A stretch of DNA of 40,963 nucleotides from Multifurca ochricompacta. Its lineage: Eukaryota; Basidiomycota; Agaricomycetes; Russulales; Russulaceae. A program made the translations under genes and the position numbers. The notes under the pieces are model-generated. The model saw only the letters and a list, made by a program, of their open reading frames with translations. It was not told where the DNA came from and did not search any database. This document shows, piece by piece, positions 19,376-29,589 of the stretch (its first letter is position 1; the number at the start of each line of letters is the position of its first letter). The stretch lies in NCBI GenBank assembly GCA_022496185.1, contig WTXG01000303.1, positions 1 to 40,963 on the forward strand, read 5' to 3'.

Positions 19376-21904
19376 GTCCGTGATGGTGAGTATCGAGTCA
19401 TATCCTTGTGACTGAGGAAGTTTAACAATGAAATCCATGGCAATAGTCTGGAAGGGAGCTGTCGCAATCGGCGTAATGGGTGAAAGTGCCGGTGGTCTTG
19501 GGTGAGTGTTTACTTTGTTTGCCTGGCATTCTGCGCATCCTTTGACATAGGCTTCGACATCCTTTTTCATGTTTGGCCACCAGTAGTCTCGTTTGGCAAG
19601 GGCGTAGGTATTTGCAATGCCAGGGTGTCCTGCAGAGGGAAGGTCATGGTGAAAATGAATCACCCCCCTCTTAATGTTGTCACCACCAGTGACAACCAAT
19701 CGATCACCGTCTTTCCACCAGAGGCCGTCTTTCATTTTTATGTTATGCGGCTCTGCCCAGGATTTACACAGTTCCTGGTTCATATTCTGCATTACTTGGG
19801 CCCATAGATCCATGTCATGGAGGCTAACGACAGTGGTTTTTGTGAAGACATCTTCTGGTAGAATGACGATATTGTCATTGTCGTTTTCTCCTTTGTCTCA
19901 TCCAGTTGGTCTAGACAGGGCATCAGCTTGTGCATTACAAGCTCCAGGTAAGTGCTTGAGCGTGAAGTTGTACTCTTCAAGCTCCAAGACTTCTTGCGCT
20001 ATTCGTCGGCTGATCTTGTGCGGTTCTCTCCAGTATAGAAGGTTGGAGTGGTCTGTATAAATGATGGTTTTGTGTGGGGATCCAGCCAAATATGGTCGCC
20101 AGTGCCATAACGCTTTTACAATAGCCAATAGTTCTCTGTCCCAAATGTCATAATTTCTTTCCACCGATGAGAACGTTTCCGAGTAAAATGCAACTGGATG
20201 AAGGATTCCCCCAGTATCTCTCTGTGACAAGACTGCGCCATTGGCGTACATGGAAGCATCAACCTCCAGTTCGAAGGGTTTGGCTAGGTCAGGTTGAATA
20301 AGAACCGGTTTGGAGCTGATAATTGCTTTAATCTGGTCAAATGCTTTCTGTTGCAGTTCATCCCAGTGCCAGGGCACGTCCTTCTTCAGTAAGTCATTAA
20401 GCGGTCAGGCGATGGCCGAGAATCCCTTGACGAAGCGTTGGTAGAAGTTGCAGAATCCAATGAACAATCTGACGTCTTTGGTACACTGAGGGGCAGTCCA
20501 TTCTCGAATTCCTTGCACTTTTACAGGGTCCATGCACACTTGCCCTCCCTCCAGGATAACACCCAGATATTCGACGGTCTTTTGTTCAAAGGAACATTTG
20601 GCAGGTTTCAAATAAAGGTCATGTTTTGCCAGGATTTCTAGCACCTCATGGACTCGGGTTTGGTGGTGGTGGATGTCATCTTTTGTGGCTACCAGGATGT
20701 CGTCCATGTACACCACGACCTCCTCTGTAAGGATCAGGTCTCGGAAAATGTGATTCATCATGGCCTGGAAGGTTGCCAGCGAGTTCGTTAAACCAAAGAA
20801 CATAACATTGGGTTCAAAAAGTCCTTGATTGGTCTTGAAGGCGGCTTTGGGCTGGTCGCCTTCTCGGATGTGAATGTTATTGTATCCCCAACGAACGTCC
20901 ATCTTTGAAAACAGGGCTTTATCATGCATCTTGTCGATGATTTCTGAGATCAGAGGGAGTGGGTAGTTATTTTTCACCGTAAGTTCATTAATCCGTCTGT
21001 AATCCTGTACCGGTTGCAGTTTCCCATCCTTCTTTTTAATGAAAAAGAAGGGTGATGCATAGGGCGAGTTGGAAGGTCGTATGTATCCTTTTGCCAGGTG
21101 TTCCTCCAGGAAGGTAGAGAGCGCTTCCTTTTCTGGTTGCGACAGGGGGTAGATTTTACAATCCACTGATTGCGGGGCATCTGGGACAAAGTCGATAGCA
21201 TGGTCCCAAGGTTGAGAGGGAGGGAAGTGTTGCGATTCTTCCTCTGAGAAGACCTTCCAATGTCGGTGATATTCTGCCGGGACTACTTCTTCAAATGTTT
21301 TCTCTGGGTTCTTCTGTGCCTCTGCCTGGGCCAGTTCCGATGCTTTTGTAACATAGCAATACACCTGATCTACAGGTTCCATGTCACTCCAGGTGATGGC
21401 CAATCCCATGACAATAGCATGGGTAAGAGGGTGTCATGCAGCGTAGTCGTATCCTAGGGACGTGATAATGACTGGGTAGAAATCTTTATCCATGGTGGCC
21501 TCTGCCCAGTTGATCCTGGGTTCGAATGCTGCCAGCCATGGGTATCCCAGAACCATGTCCTCCTCTCCTAGATCTGTGATGAGGAAACAAAGTTGCTTTG
21601 TTCGTTCCCCAACTTGTACTTCTAAGTCACAGCAATGTGTGATTTTCCCAGCTTTATTCACCGTCCCATCTATATTCCAAATGTTTTTCTCTTGGGGAAG
21701 TAACTGCGTCCCCAGTCCTAATGTCCTCTGGAGTCGTTGGCTGATGAAGTTATCTGTAGCTCCAGAGTCGATCAATATCCGTCTGTTGGCCGTCTTCTGT
21801 TTGGTTTCAAAATGTACTGGTATTTTTAACGATTTGAAACGACTAGTGTACACAGAAGTTACATGGAGTGCTCTTGCCCAGGCCGATGGGGTCGAGCCAA
21901 TCAA
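19376..21904 (-). pseudogene. pol: Element C pol, truncated in the integrase core
   Basis: Starts at the -1 gag overlap and carries protease (ILIDSGATDNF), reverse transcriptase ([28 protein letters not shown]) and RNase H (LEVDAS, DRELLAIVKAL, YTDHSN). It also has the integrase zinc finger (HFHHDLPSAGHPG, CAECQ) and the first core Asp (AMDFIVKLP), and ends a few residues later at the hAT-like junction. The rest of integrase and the chromodomain are gone. Stops are TGA at 21434-21436, 20405-20407 and 19898-19900. The first two fit CGA to TGA. The third, after LSRPTG between RNase H and integrase, is shared with element D. Confidence 0.93.
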
Positions 21905-21910
21905 AAATCC
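21901..21910 (-). promoter_or_regulatory. Gag-pol overlap, candidate -1 frameshift site (C)
   Basis: GGATTTTTGA on the coding strand, identical to the junction in D, E and F although family I and II gag sequences have diverged around it. Confidence 0.55.
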
Positions 21911-23430
21911 TTTTGGCCAAAGGCCTTGTCAACGATTAAGGTGTGTACTGCCTTGTCTTTGTTCATCATGTGTTCCCAGATAGCTGCCGCTTTCTGTTCT
22001 TTAGTTTTTGGGGCAGTCACTGGGTTCTCTTTGACTGGGGTCAGTAGGTTCTGTATCGGTGGTGTCATGATAGTGGTGGCTATGGTTGCTTCAGCAGCAC
22101 AAACTGTTTTCTTTGGGCAGAATCGCGACATGTGCCCTTGTGCTTGGCAGTGAAAACAGTGCCCTTCCTTCATAAGACTTTTCTTTTCATCATCGGTGAG
22201 GGCTGCACGGGCTTTAGTGTGATCTGCCGACGTGTCCATGGTGTTGGGGTCTCGAGGATGGGTAGGTTTTACCCCAAACGCTGCCTTCCACTGGTCACGG
22301 GTTTTACCCTTCTTTGTGTCAACTCCAAATCGTGTTTGGAAGTCTAGATAATCCTGCTGCTGCATCCTGGCAGCACTCGTCCACTGGCTCCATGACTCGG
22401 GGTGATGGAATTGAATGATGTTCTTTACCAGGGGGTTGGGCAATCCCTGGGAGAAGAGGTTGAGTGTTGCCTCTTCATTTACATCGTACCCTGCTCTCTT
22501 GGCCAGGTTGTGAAATCTGGCTACATAGCCATCCAAATCCCCTCTCTCCATTTTAAGGGACTTTAATTCTCTGGCAGCCTTCTGTTTGGCCTGCCCATCT
22601 GTGAAGGCGTCTTTGAATCTTTGTGCCACTACATCCCACAGGTCTTTGTCTGTGGTTCTGGTTCCAGCTGTAACTCTGTCATTCAGCCATTCAATCTGCT
22701 CCATTGTCCAATCATCAACAGAATCCCCTCTGATGAGCGAGAGGAAAAGGTTGGTTTGTTGGAAAGGATTCATGATCTGAGGGACATCATGATTGAAATT
22801 TTTGAATGTCTCAAATTCGAGCATGAACTTTTTGCTCTGTGATTGGTCACCGGTAAATGTGGTTGGCAGGACTCCCGTAAGGTGTCCTGATGGGGGAGGG
22901 AGGTTCGGAGCGGGGACAATGGGAGCGGGGCCGGGTAACTGTGCAGCAATGGTCGACATTGTTGGGTACGTAACAGTCAGGGTGTCTGAGGTTTGTCATG
23001 TGATCTGGGGAGAGACTAAAGCAGATGTTCTGAATGTAGTACTCTCGGGTGCAACTGTCTGAGCCATAAAACTGGTGGCTATAACTTGTGTGTCTTCGCT
23101 GGTTTCTTCAATGTATTCTTCTGGTTCTGAATCTGTGACGATGGCTGGAGGATTCTCTCTCCAAGGTCCTAGGCCGTACTCTGGTGGGGCGGGTCCTGTG
23201 GTGATCCAGGAATGATGGCTTCTAGAGTAATGGATACAGTACCAGACCCTTTTCTGTTCATTGTATTCAACTGGCTGGTACTGGTCATCGTGATAGACAT
23301 AGTATCCAAACTTGGTTTCAAAATCTTTCCAGACGGCAGAGCCAAGGACTTGTTGTGAAAGATTATCCTCGTCTCGGCGGTCAATGGGCTCTTCGTTGTG
23401 CAAGGTCTGACTGCAGCTGGATGAAGCCAC
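21901..23430 (-). pseudogene. gag: Element C gag with one premature stop
   Basis: Starts MASSSCSQTLHNEEP at 23430. It has the conserved aromatic N-terminal region (FGYYVYHDDQYQPVEY, HHSWITTGPAPPE), a capsid domain (FMLEFETFKNFNHD, DDWTMEQIEWLND, QGLPNPLVKNIIQFHHP) and a CCHC knuckle (CFHCQAQGHMSRFC). The lesion is TGA at 22996-22998, where D has CGA (QITRQTSD). After it the frame is open for over 350 codons to the stop at the pol overlap. Confidence 0.93.
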
Positions 23431-23439
23431 AGTGGGGGG

Positions 23440-23450
23440 AGACTCGACTT
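23440..23450 (-). promoter_or_regulatory. Self-primer binding site of element C
   Basis: Coding-strand AAGTCGAGTCT two bases after the 5' LTR, complementary over 11 bases to AGACTCGACTT in the LTR at 23679-23689. Confidence 0.7.
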
Positions 23451-23452
23451 AA

Positions 23453-24048
23453 TGTAACGCCTGATGCGGGGCGTTCGTCACGACGTGTGATAAGTCGTGT
23501 AGCAAAACTAGAAGTCAGATGTGTACTGTCTTTCAAGTACACAGAGTTCAGGTGAGGAGTCAATACCAAGGAGCTAATCCCTTAGTATTGGTGAGCAGAA
23601 GAGTGCCAGAAGCACTGAGACGATTCAAAGGTCGGGTCTTAGGAACTACCCAGAAGGTAATGCACCAAGTCAATTAAGAAGTCGAGTCTAAGGCATACAG
23701 GCTATCTAGGCAGGCCTTATATACGTGATAGAGGTCAGAGTCTAAATCGGAGTACCGTACTCGATGTATCAACAAAGTCGTAATATATCCGAATGGGGAA
23801 CGGGGTCAGTGTGGGCCAGGTGAGAATATATGTAGACGAATCTGGTATAATCGTGATTCTGGTGGGAAAATACGTAAGCATTCTTGTGTAAAGTAGGAGT
23901 CAGAGATAAGCACAGCCTTGGTCAAAGATAAGGAGCAAATATGCACAAAGAAAGTCATAACATGGTCAACGAGGGGCAAACAGGGTCAAACAGGGTGTCA
24001 TGTGATGGGAAAAGAAAAGGACAAGACAACACAGCAGGGTTCGTAACA
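23453..24048 (-). repeat. 5' LTR of element C (596 bp)
   Basis: Plus-strand ends TGTAACGCC and TTCGTAACA. It is homologous to the LTR at 26597-27190 (element D) and to the fragment at 5825-6026. The outer edge is followed by the target duplication gtctt. Confidence 0.94.
23679..23723 (-). promoter_or_regulatory. LTR core promoter and predicted transcript start (C)
   Basis: On the minus strand, TATATAAG (23716-23723) lies 34 nt upstream of AGACTCGACTT (23679-23689). Box, spacing and 11-mer match family I although the rest of the LTR is different. Confidence 0.65.
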
Positions 24049-26316
24049 GTCTTCCATTCCCTCCCTCTCAAAAGAGAGCTTCAGCACCCTTGGAGGTCAT
24101 TCATAGTGACTTAGTTGGTCCTCTGCAATGTACTTCAATCCAAGGAAACCTATACTTTGCCACTTTCATAGATGACTTTAGCAGGACTGCTCTAGTTGTT
24201 GCTATGAAAGCAAAAAGTGATTTTACATCGGTCTTCAGTAACATTAAGGCATTCTTGGAAAATAAAACTGACAAGAAAATAAAGACCTTACACACAGACC
24301 GAGGTGGTGAGTTTGTTAACAGGGAGCTGAAGTCTATACTTGAGCAGGCTGGCATAGAGCACAAATTGACAATGCCATACTCCCCACAACAGAATGGAAG
24401 GGCTGAAAGGTTCAACAGAACCATTATGGAAAAGGCTACCAGTATGCTGCATCATGCTGGTCTTTCCCTTGGTTTCTGGGAATGTGCAGTGCGAACAGCC
24501 TGTCACATATACAATAGAACACCTATCTGTTCTAATAAGTGGAGGACACCACTTGAACTTCTGGATGGGGACATTCCAGATGTTTCTTACTTTAAAATAT
24601 TTGGCTGCTTAGCCTACTACACTGTCCCAGAGGACAAAAGATGTAAACTGGATCACAAAGCCAGGGAGACAGTCTTTGTCGGGTATGCACCCCACTCTAA
24701 AGGATATCTTCTTTGGGACATGCATACTCGATCCTTCGTATTGTCAAGAGATGTGACATTTGATGAAGGATCCTTCCCATCCAACCTTGCCAAGGACAGC
24801 AAGGGAAAACAAAAGGAAAAAGTTACACCTTTTGTTTTAGAAGTTGAGAGGCCTGTCCAGCCTCAACCAGCAACAGCCACAGTTCCTCAGGCTCCTGAAG
24901 ACAAGGACGCCAAGGTTGAGGAACAGGAGGTAGTGGAACCTCCTCAATTAAATCCTGAGCCTACCACACCCGAAAGAGAAGACACACATGATGTCACTAT
25001 CTATCAGACACCTCCATCCCAAGTCATGGAACCATCAGAACTCCCCGAAAGAACCCGTGCCAAGAGACAATCTAAGAAAAAGGTTGTTGGCAAAATTTCC
25101 CAACCAGTATTTACTAGGGAAAGTCCACACTCTCAGCAATGTGACAAGGCTGTGCAGGAAGATTTAGATCTTGATACTGCCTGTCCTAAACGTTCACATT
25201 GCATGAATCCTTGATTTTATAATGAGGATAATGCTGAGTTTGTGCAGGGTTCTTCCAGACTTGGGCATATGGAATTGCTAAATGCCACAGGTGTCTCTTA
25301 TAGAGATCCCCTGACTTTTCAGGAGGCGATGCAGTCTGACAATGCCAGTGATTGGCTTGAGGCATGTAAATATGAAATTGATGCCTTAGATAAACTAGAT
25401 GTATGGCACCTTGAGAATCTTCCAAAAGGAAGAAAGGCTGTCAAGTCAAAATGGGTTTTTAAGCTGAAACCAGATGGACGGTTTCGTGCTAGGCTCGTGG
25501 CAAAAGGGTTCACCCAAGTAGAAGGAGTGGACTTCGACGAAACATTCTCTCCAGTCACCAGATTTGAATCACTCAGATTACTACTAGTGCTAGCTACACT
25601 AGAGGATTGGGAAATCCACCAGATGGATGTCAAGTCGGCATTCCTACATGGCAATCTGGATGAAGAGATATATATGGAGCAACCAGCTGGTTTCGTCATT
25701 GCTGGTCAAGAGTCCAAAGTTTGTAGGTTACAAAAAGCATTATATGGCCTCAAACAAGCCTCCCGAGCATGGAATCTTCAATTCCATGGAGTTCTTAATG
25801 AACTAGGCTTTACTTGGATGTACTCTGATGCAGGAGTATATGTGTTTCATCAAAAGGAGGGGGATGATTCACTTTATGTCATTCTCTATGTAGATGACAT
25901 TACTATACTTGGATCTTCCAATGATAAGATAATGTGGCTGAAGTCATCACTATCTAGTTGATATGAGATGACTGACTTGGGAGAAATCCAGTCATACCTT
26001 GGAGTTAACATCACCAGGGATCGTCCTAATAAGACACTGGAGATTGACCAAGCAGCCTACATTTTATCTATTATTGAGAAGTTTGGGATGAGGGATTCCA
26101 ACCAAGTATATACTCCTCTTCCCTCTGGCGCTGATGTACATCTGGTCAAGTTTGATGGCCAGGCATCTACTTCTGAGATAAAGAAGTACCAACAGTTGAT
26201 GGGGTCTCTGCTATGGGTGCAGATTGGAAGCAGACCTGACATCAGTTTTGCTGTGGTGTGCCTTAGTCAATATGCTTCCAACCCCTCTCAGGATCATATG
26301 CGACTTGCAAAATATG
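24049..26316 (+). pseudogene. Element H pol: integrase core, linker, reverse transcriptase
   Basis: Resumes the frame of 5303-5824 after the 5-bp duplication. The integrase core shows a DD35E triad: Asp in VIHSDLVGP, Asp in LHTDRGGEF and, 36 residues on, Glu in QQNGRAERFN. The copia C-terminal region (YFKIFGCLAYY, FVGYAPHSKGYLLWD), a Pro/Glu-rich linker and reverse transcriptase follow (KSKWVFKLKPDG, MDVKSAFLHGNLDEE, YVDDITILGSS, YLGVNITRDRPNK, LMGSLLWVQIGSRPDIS). Stops are TGA at 25212-25214 (Cys codon in G) and TGA at 25959-25961 (Arg codon in G). The frame is lost at LAKYV near 26316, at the point where RNase H should begin. Confidence 0.93.
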
Positions 26317-26596
26317 TGTCACGGCTCTATTTTATTTTTCCTTATTTTTCTCCCTTTTAGATCACATGACTGTGGGAAGATTACCCAGCAGTCTCAACAC
26401 ATGATCATGGGAATGTAGTCGTGACATGGATCATGCGACCGAGTCACATGTAATAGTCACATGCTGCTTAGTCAGCACAAGAGCCACTCGACAATAACAA
26501 GTCGATTCTCTATTGTGTTTACCACAATAGGCAAGGCCCCACAGCCTAGACAGTTCTAGGCCAAGTGGAGCCATTATCAAGATAAGAGGAGTCCAG
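26317..26596. other. Unassigned 280 bp, possibly a truncated LTR
   Basis: Between the break in H and the LTR of D lies non-coding sequence beginning TGTCACGG. It has no ORF and no similarity to the other LTRs here. A TG start at the exact point where H is interrupted suggests the left part of another LTR, into which D later inserted (the 5 bases before D are tccag). The other end is not in the window, so this stays unproven. Confidence 0.35.
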
Positions 26597-27190
26597 TGTA
26601 ACGTCTGGTGTGGACGTTCGTCACGACATGTGATAAGTCGCGTAGCTCAACTACAAGGTCAGGTGTACACTGTCTTTCAAGTGCACGGAGTTCAGGTGAG
26701 GAGTCAATACCAAGGAGCTAATCCCTTAGTACCAGTGAGCGGAGAAGTGCCAAAAGCACTGAGACGATTCAGGAGTCGGGTCTTAGGAATCACCCAGAAG
26801 GTAATACACCAAGTCGATTAAGAAGTCGAGTCTAAGGTATACAGGCTATCTAGACAGGCCTTATATACGTAATAGAGATTGGAGTCTAAATTGGAGTGCC
26901 ATGCTTGATGTATCAACAAAGTTGTAATGTAACTAAATAGAGAACGGAGTCAATGTGGGCCAGGTGAGAATATATGTAGACGAATCCGGTATAGTCGCGA
27001 TTCTGGTGGGAAAATACGTAAGCGTTCTTGTGTAAAATATGAGTCAGAGATAAGCACAGCCTCAAGTCAAAGATAAGGAACAAATAGGTGCAAAGGAAAT
27101 CATAACACAGTCAACAAAGGGACAAACGAAGTCAAACAACACGTCATGTGATGGAAAAGAAAATAAGATGACGCAGTGGGGTTCGTAACA
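26597..27190 (-). repeat. 3' LTR of element D (594 bp)
   Basis: Plus-strand ends TGTAACGTC and TTCGTAACA. Minus-strand TATATAAG at 26860-26867 and AGACTCGACTT at 26823-26833 keep the 34-nt spacing. The neighbouring internal sequence is the purine tract AGAAGAGGGGTAA on the coding strand. Confidence 0.93.
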
Positions 27191-27221
27191 TTACCCCTCT
27201 TCTAAGTCCTAGCAGAGCCAG

Positions 27222-28412
27222 CTAGATTGGCATACCATCGTCATCCTGGACCAGGGAGAGATAGTCGTCGGCTATGGCGTAATGGTCAGCATCGTAGTTC
27301 TCCTTTTCTTGGTCAGTGGGGCAAACATGTGTTCGTAGAAAACCGTAGGGCCCCTGTCTCCCACAGCGAAAGCAGCCGTCGTAAACATGACAGTTGATTT
27401 CTCGATGTCTGGCGTTGTGGGAGAGGCATTTGCCACACCACCCTGAGGGGTTTTGGATAGTGGGAGCCTGCGTAAGTCGTCGGAACAAGCACTGGCGACT
27501 CCAGTGTGAGGTGCTTTGACAGTGCCAACATCACTTCTTGGCTGTGGGGCAGCACCAGCTGAGATGGTACTTGCTGCTGCAGTGCCAGCAAAGCTTGCCA
27601 TTGGGGTTTTCATGAAGGCGGGGCATTTCGAAACAATGGGGATTAAGCCGAGGCGCGAGGTCGAGGCAGCGACGAGGAAGTGGTCGCACAAAGATATCAG
27701 CATACCGTTCAGAAATAATCTGGTATGCCTCCCCTTGTTCCAGTCTCGTCCTAATACTTGCCAGGTGATGCTCTATGTCAAAGACCCCTCGATTGATTTT
27801 TACCATTTGCCGTTCATAGTCGCGGCACTGCATCTCCAAGTTGTCCTGAAGCGCCTGGAATTTGCGGAGCCGAGCAATTTCAGCAGTCAGTCGTGGCATC
27901 TGTAAGTCTCAAAGCACCTCATTGATCGCGAAGGCGCGGGGGTCGTGGGCCAAAAGGTGTTGCAAGTGTTCAGGGCCCAGGACGTAATGTAGTCAACTGA
28001 TGGTCTTCTCCTCTAGATAGACTGGGGCCCCGTAGATGGGTCCTCCCTTCTCCAGGCATCCTGCCACATCCATACCTTCGTTGGTGTAATAAATATATTT
28101 GGCCACTTCGGTAGTGCCATCGTTCTTAGATGATGGGATCATGAGCAGGAAGTAGAACTGGGAGTTGGGGTTGTTTGGGAAGAAGGGGAACTCGGGGGAT
28201 TCGTCACCGAAGTCTACGTCAATCAAGTCGTTGGGATGGGGGTGTTCGGGCAGATTAAAATCCTTGTCGATGTCAATGATTCTGTCCCCTTGGGCCACTT
28301 GGGCGGTCGCATCGTAGTCAATAGGAGAAAGTGGGCGAGAAGGAGGATGCACAGGAGTAAGTACGGGAAACGCATCAATGGCAGCAGAGGCGTGGATCTT
28401 GGTCGATGACAT
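27222..28412 (-). pseudogene. Element D 3' ORF region, fused in frame to pol, three stops
   Basis: The family II version of the zinc-knuckle ORF. From MSSTKIHASAAIDAFP at 28412 it continues the pol frame with no stop in between, unlike family I. Conserved blocks are HPHPNDLI, PEFPFFPNNPNS, KYIYYTNEGMDVAGC, YGAPVYLEE, a coiled-coil stretch, CWHCSSKYHLSWCC, CWHCQSTSHWSRQC, CGKCLSHNARHREINC, CFRCGRQGPYGFLRTHVC and the tail LVQDDDG. Stops are TGA at 27993-27995, 27909-27911 and 27531-27533, all explicable by C-to-T or G-to-A transitions. Sequence is far diverged from family I, yet every knuckle Cys and His is kept, which argues for past selection. Confidence 0.88.
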
Positions 28413-28977
28413 GAGTGGGTTTCTGGTCAGTTGTGGGGGAGAGAGCTGTTTAGCAACTTGTATTTCCTCCGGCTCTTTATCTGCCTTTGGGTGGCGCCTA
28501 TAGAAGTCTTCGATGAGTTTGGGTGCAAAGACATCCGCAGCAGGTTCCCATGAGCTGTTGGCATCTGGGAATTCCTTCCATTTGATCAGATAATGGAGTC
28601 TTCGATTACATCCTCGGCCCTTCCATTTAGCATCGGCAATATGTTCCACTTCCCATTCCGGCTCTCCATCAATAAGATCAGGGGGGGGTCTGGGAAAGTT
28701 CTGTCCGTGAATGGCGGTTTCTTTGTACGGCGTTAGAAGGTTAGCATGGAACACCAGGTGTATCTTCCAGGTGGCGGGCAGCGTGAGCTTGTACGTAATG
28801 TCTGAAAGCTTCTGTTCGATCACGAAGGGGCTGTGGCGTCTGGGAGCTAGTTTTGCTGTTGGGTGAGACGTATGGATGTTGTGCCCTTCTAACCAAACTT
28901 GGTCTCCTACTTGGTAGGGCATAAACTTGGTGGGCTTCTCGGTCAGGGTTTTTTGCACCTTCTGAAGGTTTCGATTG
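28413..28977 (-). pseudogene. pol: Element D pol 3' part: integrase C-terminus and chromodomain
   Basis: Continuation of the integrase frame right of E. It has the GPY/F-type region (VGDQVWLEGHNIHTSHPTAK, HSPFVIEQKLSDITYKL, HLVFHANLLTPYKE) and a chromodomain (EWEVEHIADAKWKG, YLIKWKEF, SSWEPAADVF). No stop is present and the frame runs on into the 3' ORF. The ATG at 28958 is not a true start, because the real frame continues upstream across E. Confidence 0.92.
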
Positions 28978-29558
28978 TGTTACGTCCAGTGTGAGACGTT
29001 CTGCACGACTTGTGCGACAGCTTTGTGCGTGAGTTCAGATAAGAGGTCAATAGGGCCTCTTGGAGTCACGATGGAAGAGTCAAAGTCAACGGGGCTGTTC
29101 CCGAGTGACGATGTTGAGCGGAAAAGTGCCAAAAGCACTGAGACGATCGAGTCAGAGGTTTCAAGGGGAAGTCCAGAAGACAAACACCGATGTATTCAAT
29201 AAGTCGAGTCTGAGGTCTACAAGGTAGTTACAGCGGACTTATATACGTAATCGAGTGGGCATCTATAGATAAGATAACGGAGTCAAGTGGGCCCGAATAT
29301 ACAAAAGCGGTGGGTGTAAAGCCTGGCTTCTGATAGGGAATTAAGTAAGTGTCCGGTCGTAAAGATAAGGGATAAGCGATAAGGGAAACCAATCATAAGT
29401 AAAGCGAAGTAAACAGAAACAAAGTCAGTCACGGGAAGGGAGGAGGGCACGTGAGGGATCCCACGATGGAGACATGATCTGGTAATGTAAAGTGGGTGGC
29501 AAGGAAGGGTTGTCGTTAGGTAGAAAGAAGAATACGGGCAAAGATGGGGTTCGTAACA
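28978..29558 (-). repeat. 3' LTR of element E (581 bp)
   Basis: Plus-strand ends TGTTACGTCC and TTCGTAACA; minus-strand TATATAAG at 29238-29245 and AGACTCGACTT at 29201-29211, again 34 nt apart. The polypurine tract abuts it internally. Confidence 0.95.
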
Positions 29559-29589
29559 TCACCCCCTCTTCTGGTTCTAGCAGTCCCGG

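Larger units (their letters stand above)
5825..24048 (-). mobile_element. Gypsy element C (family II), nested and internally deleted
   Basis: Inserted in H with the 5-bp duplication gtctt at 5820-5824 and 24049-24053. On the minus strand it reads 5' LTR (23453-24048), gag, and pol down to 19376. The rest of pol, the 3' ORF and most of the 3' LTR are missing. Only the distal 202 bp of its 3' LTR remain, at 5825-6026. Between lie copia G, its insertions, and a hAT-like element at the deletion junction. Its LTR termini are TGTAACG and CGTAACA on the plus strand, as in element D. Confidence 0.9.
5302..26316 (+). mobile_element. Ty1/copia element H, split host of the nest
   Basis: The oldest recognisable layer. 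Its coding sequence runs on the plus strand from the protease (5303-5824) and resumes at 24049 with the integrase core, reverse transcriptase and the start of the RNase H region. It is split by element C, and the 5 bp gtctt occurs at both edges (5820-5824 and 24049-24053). Removing C and one duplicate restores one open frame across the break. Its 5' end was cut off by B and its 3' end is lost at 26316, so no LTR of H is visible. Confidence 0.9.

Noticed and set aside
12743..20407. TGA codons as recoded sense codons
   Set aside because: Most are private to single copies and sit where paralogues have CGA, so CpG decay is simpler. Only the one shared by C and D is kept as a question.
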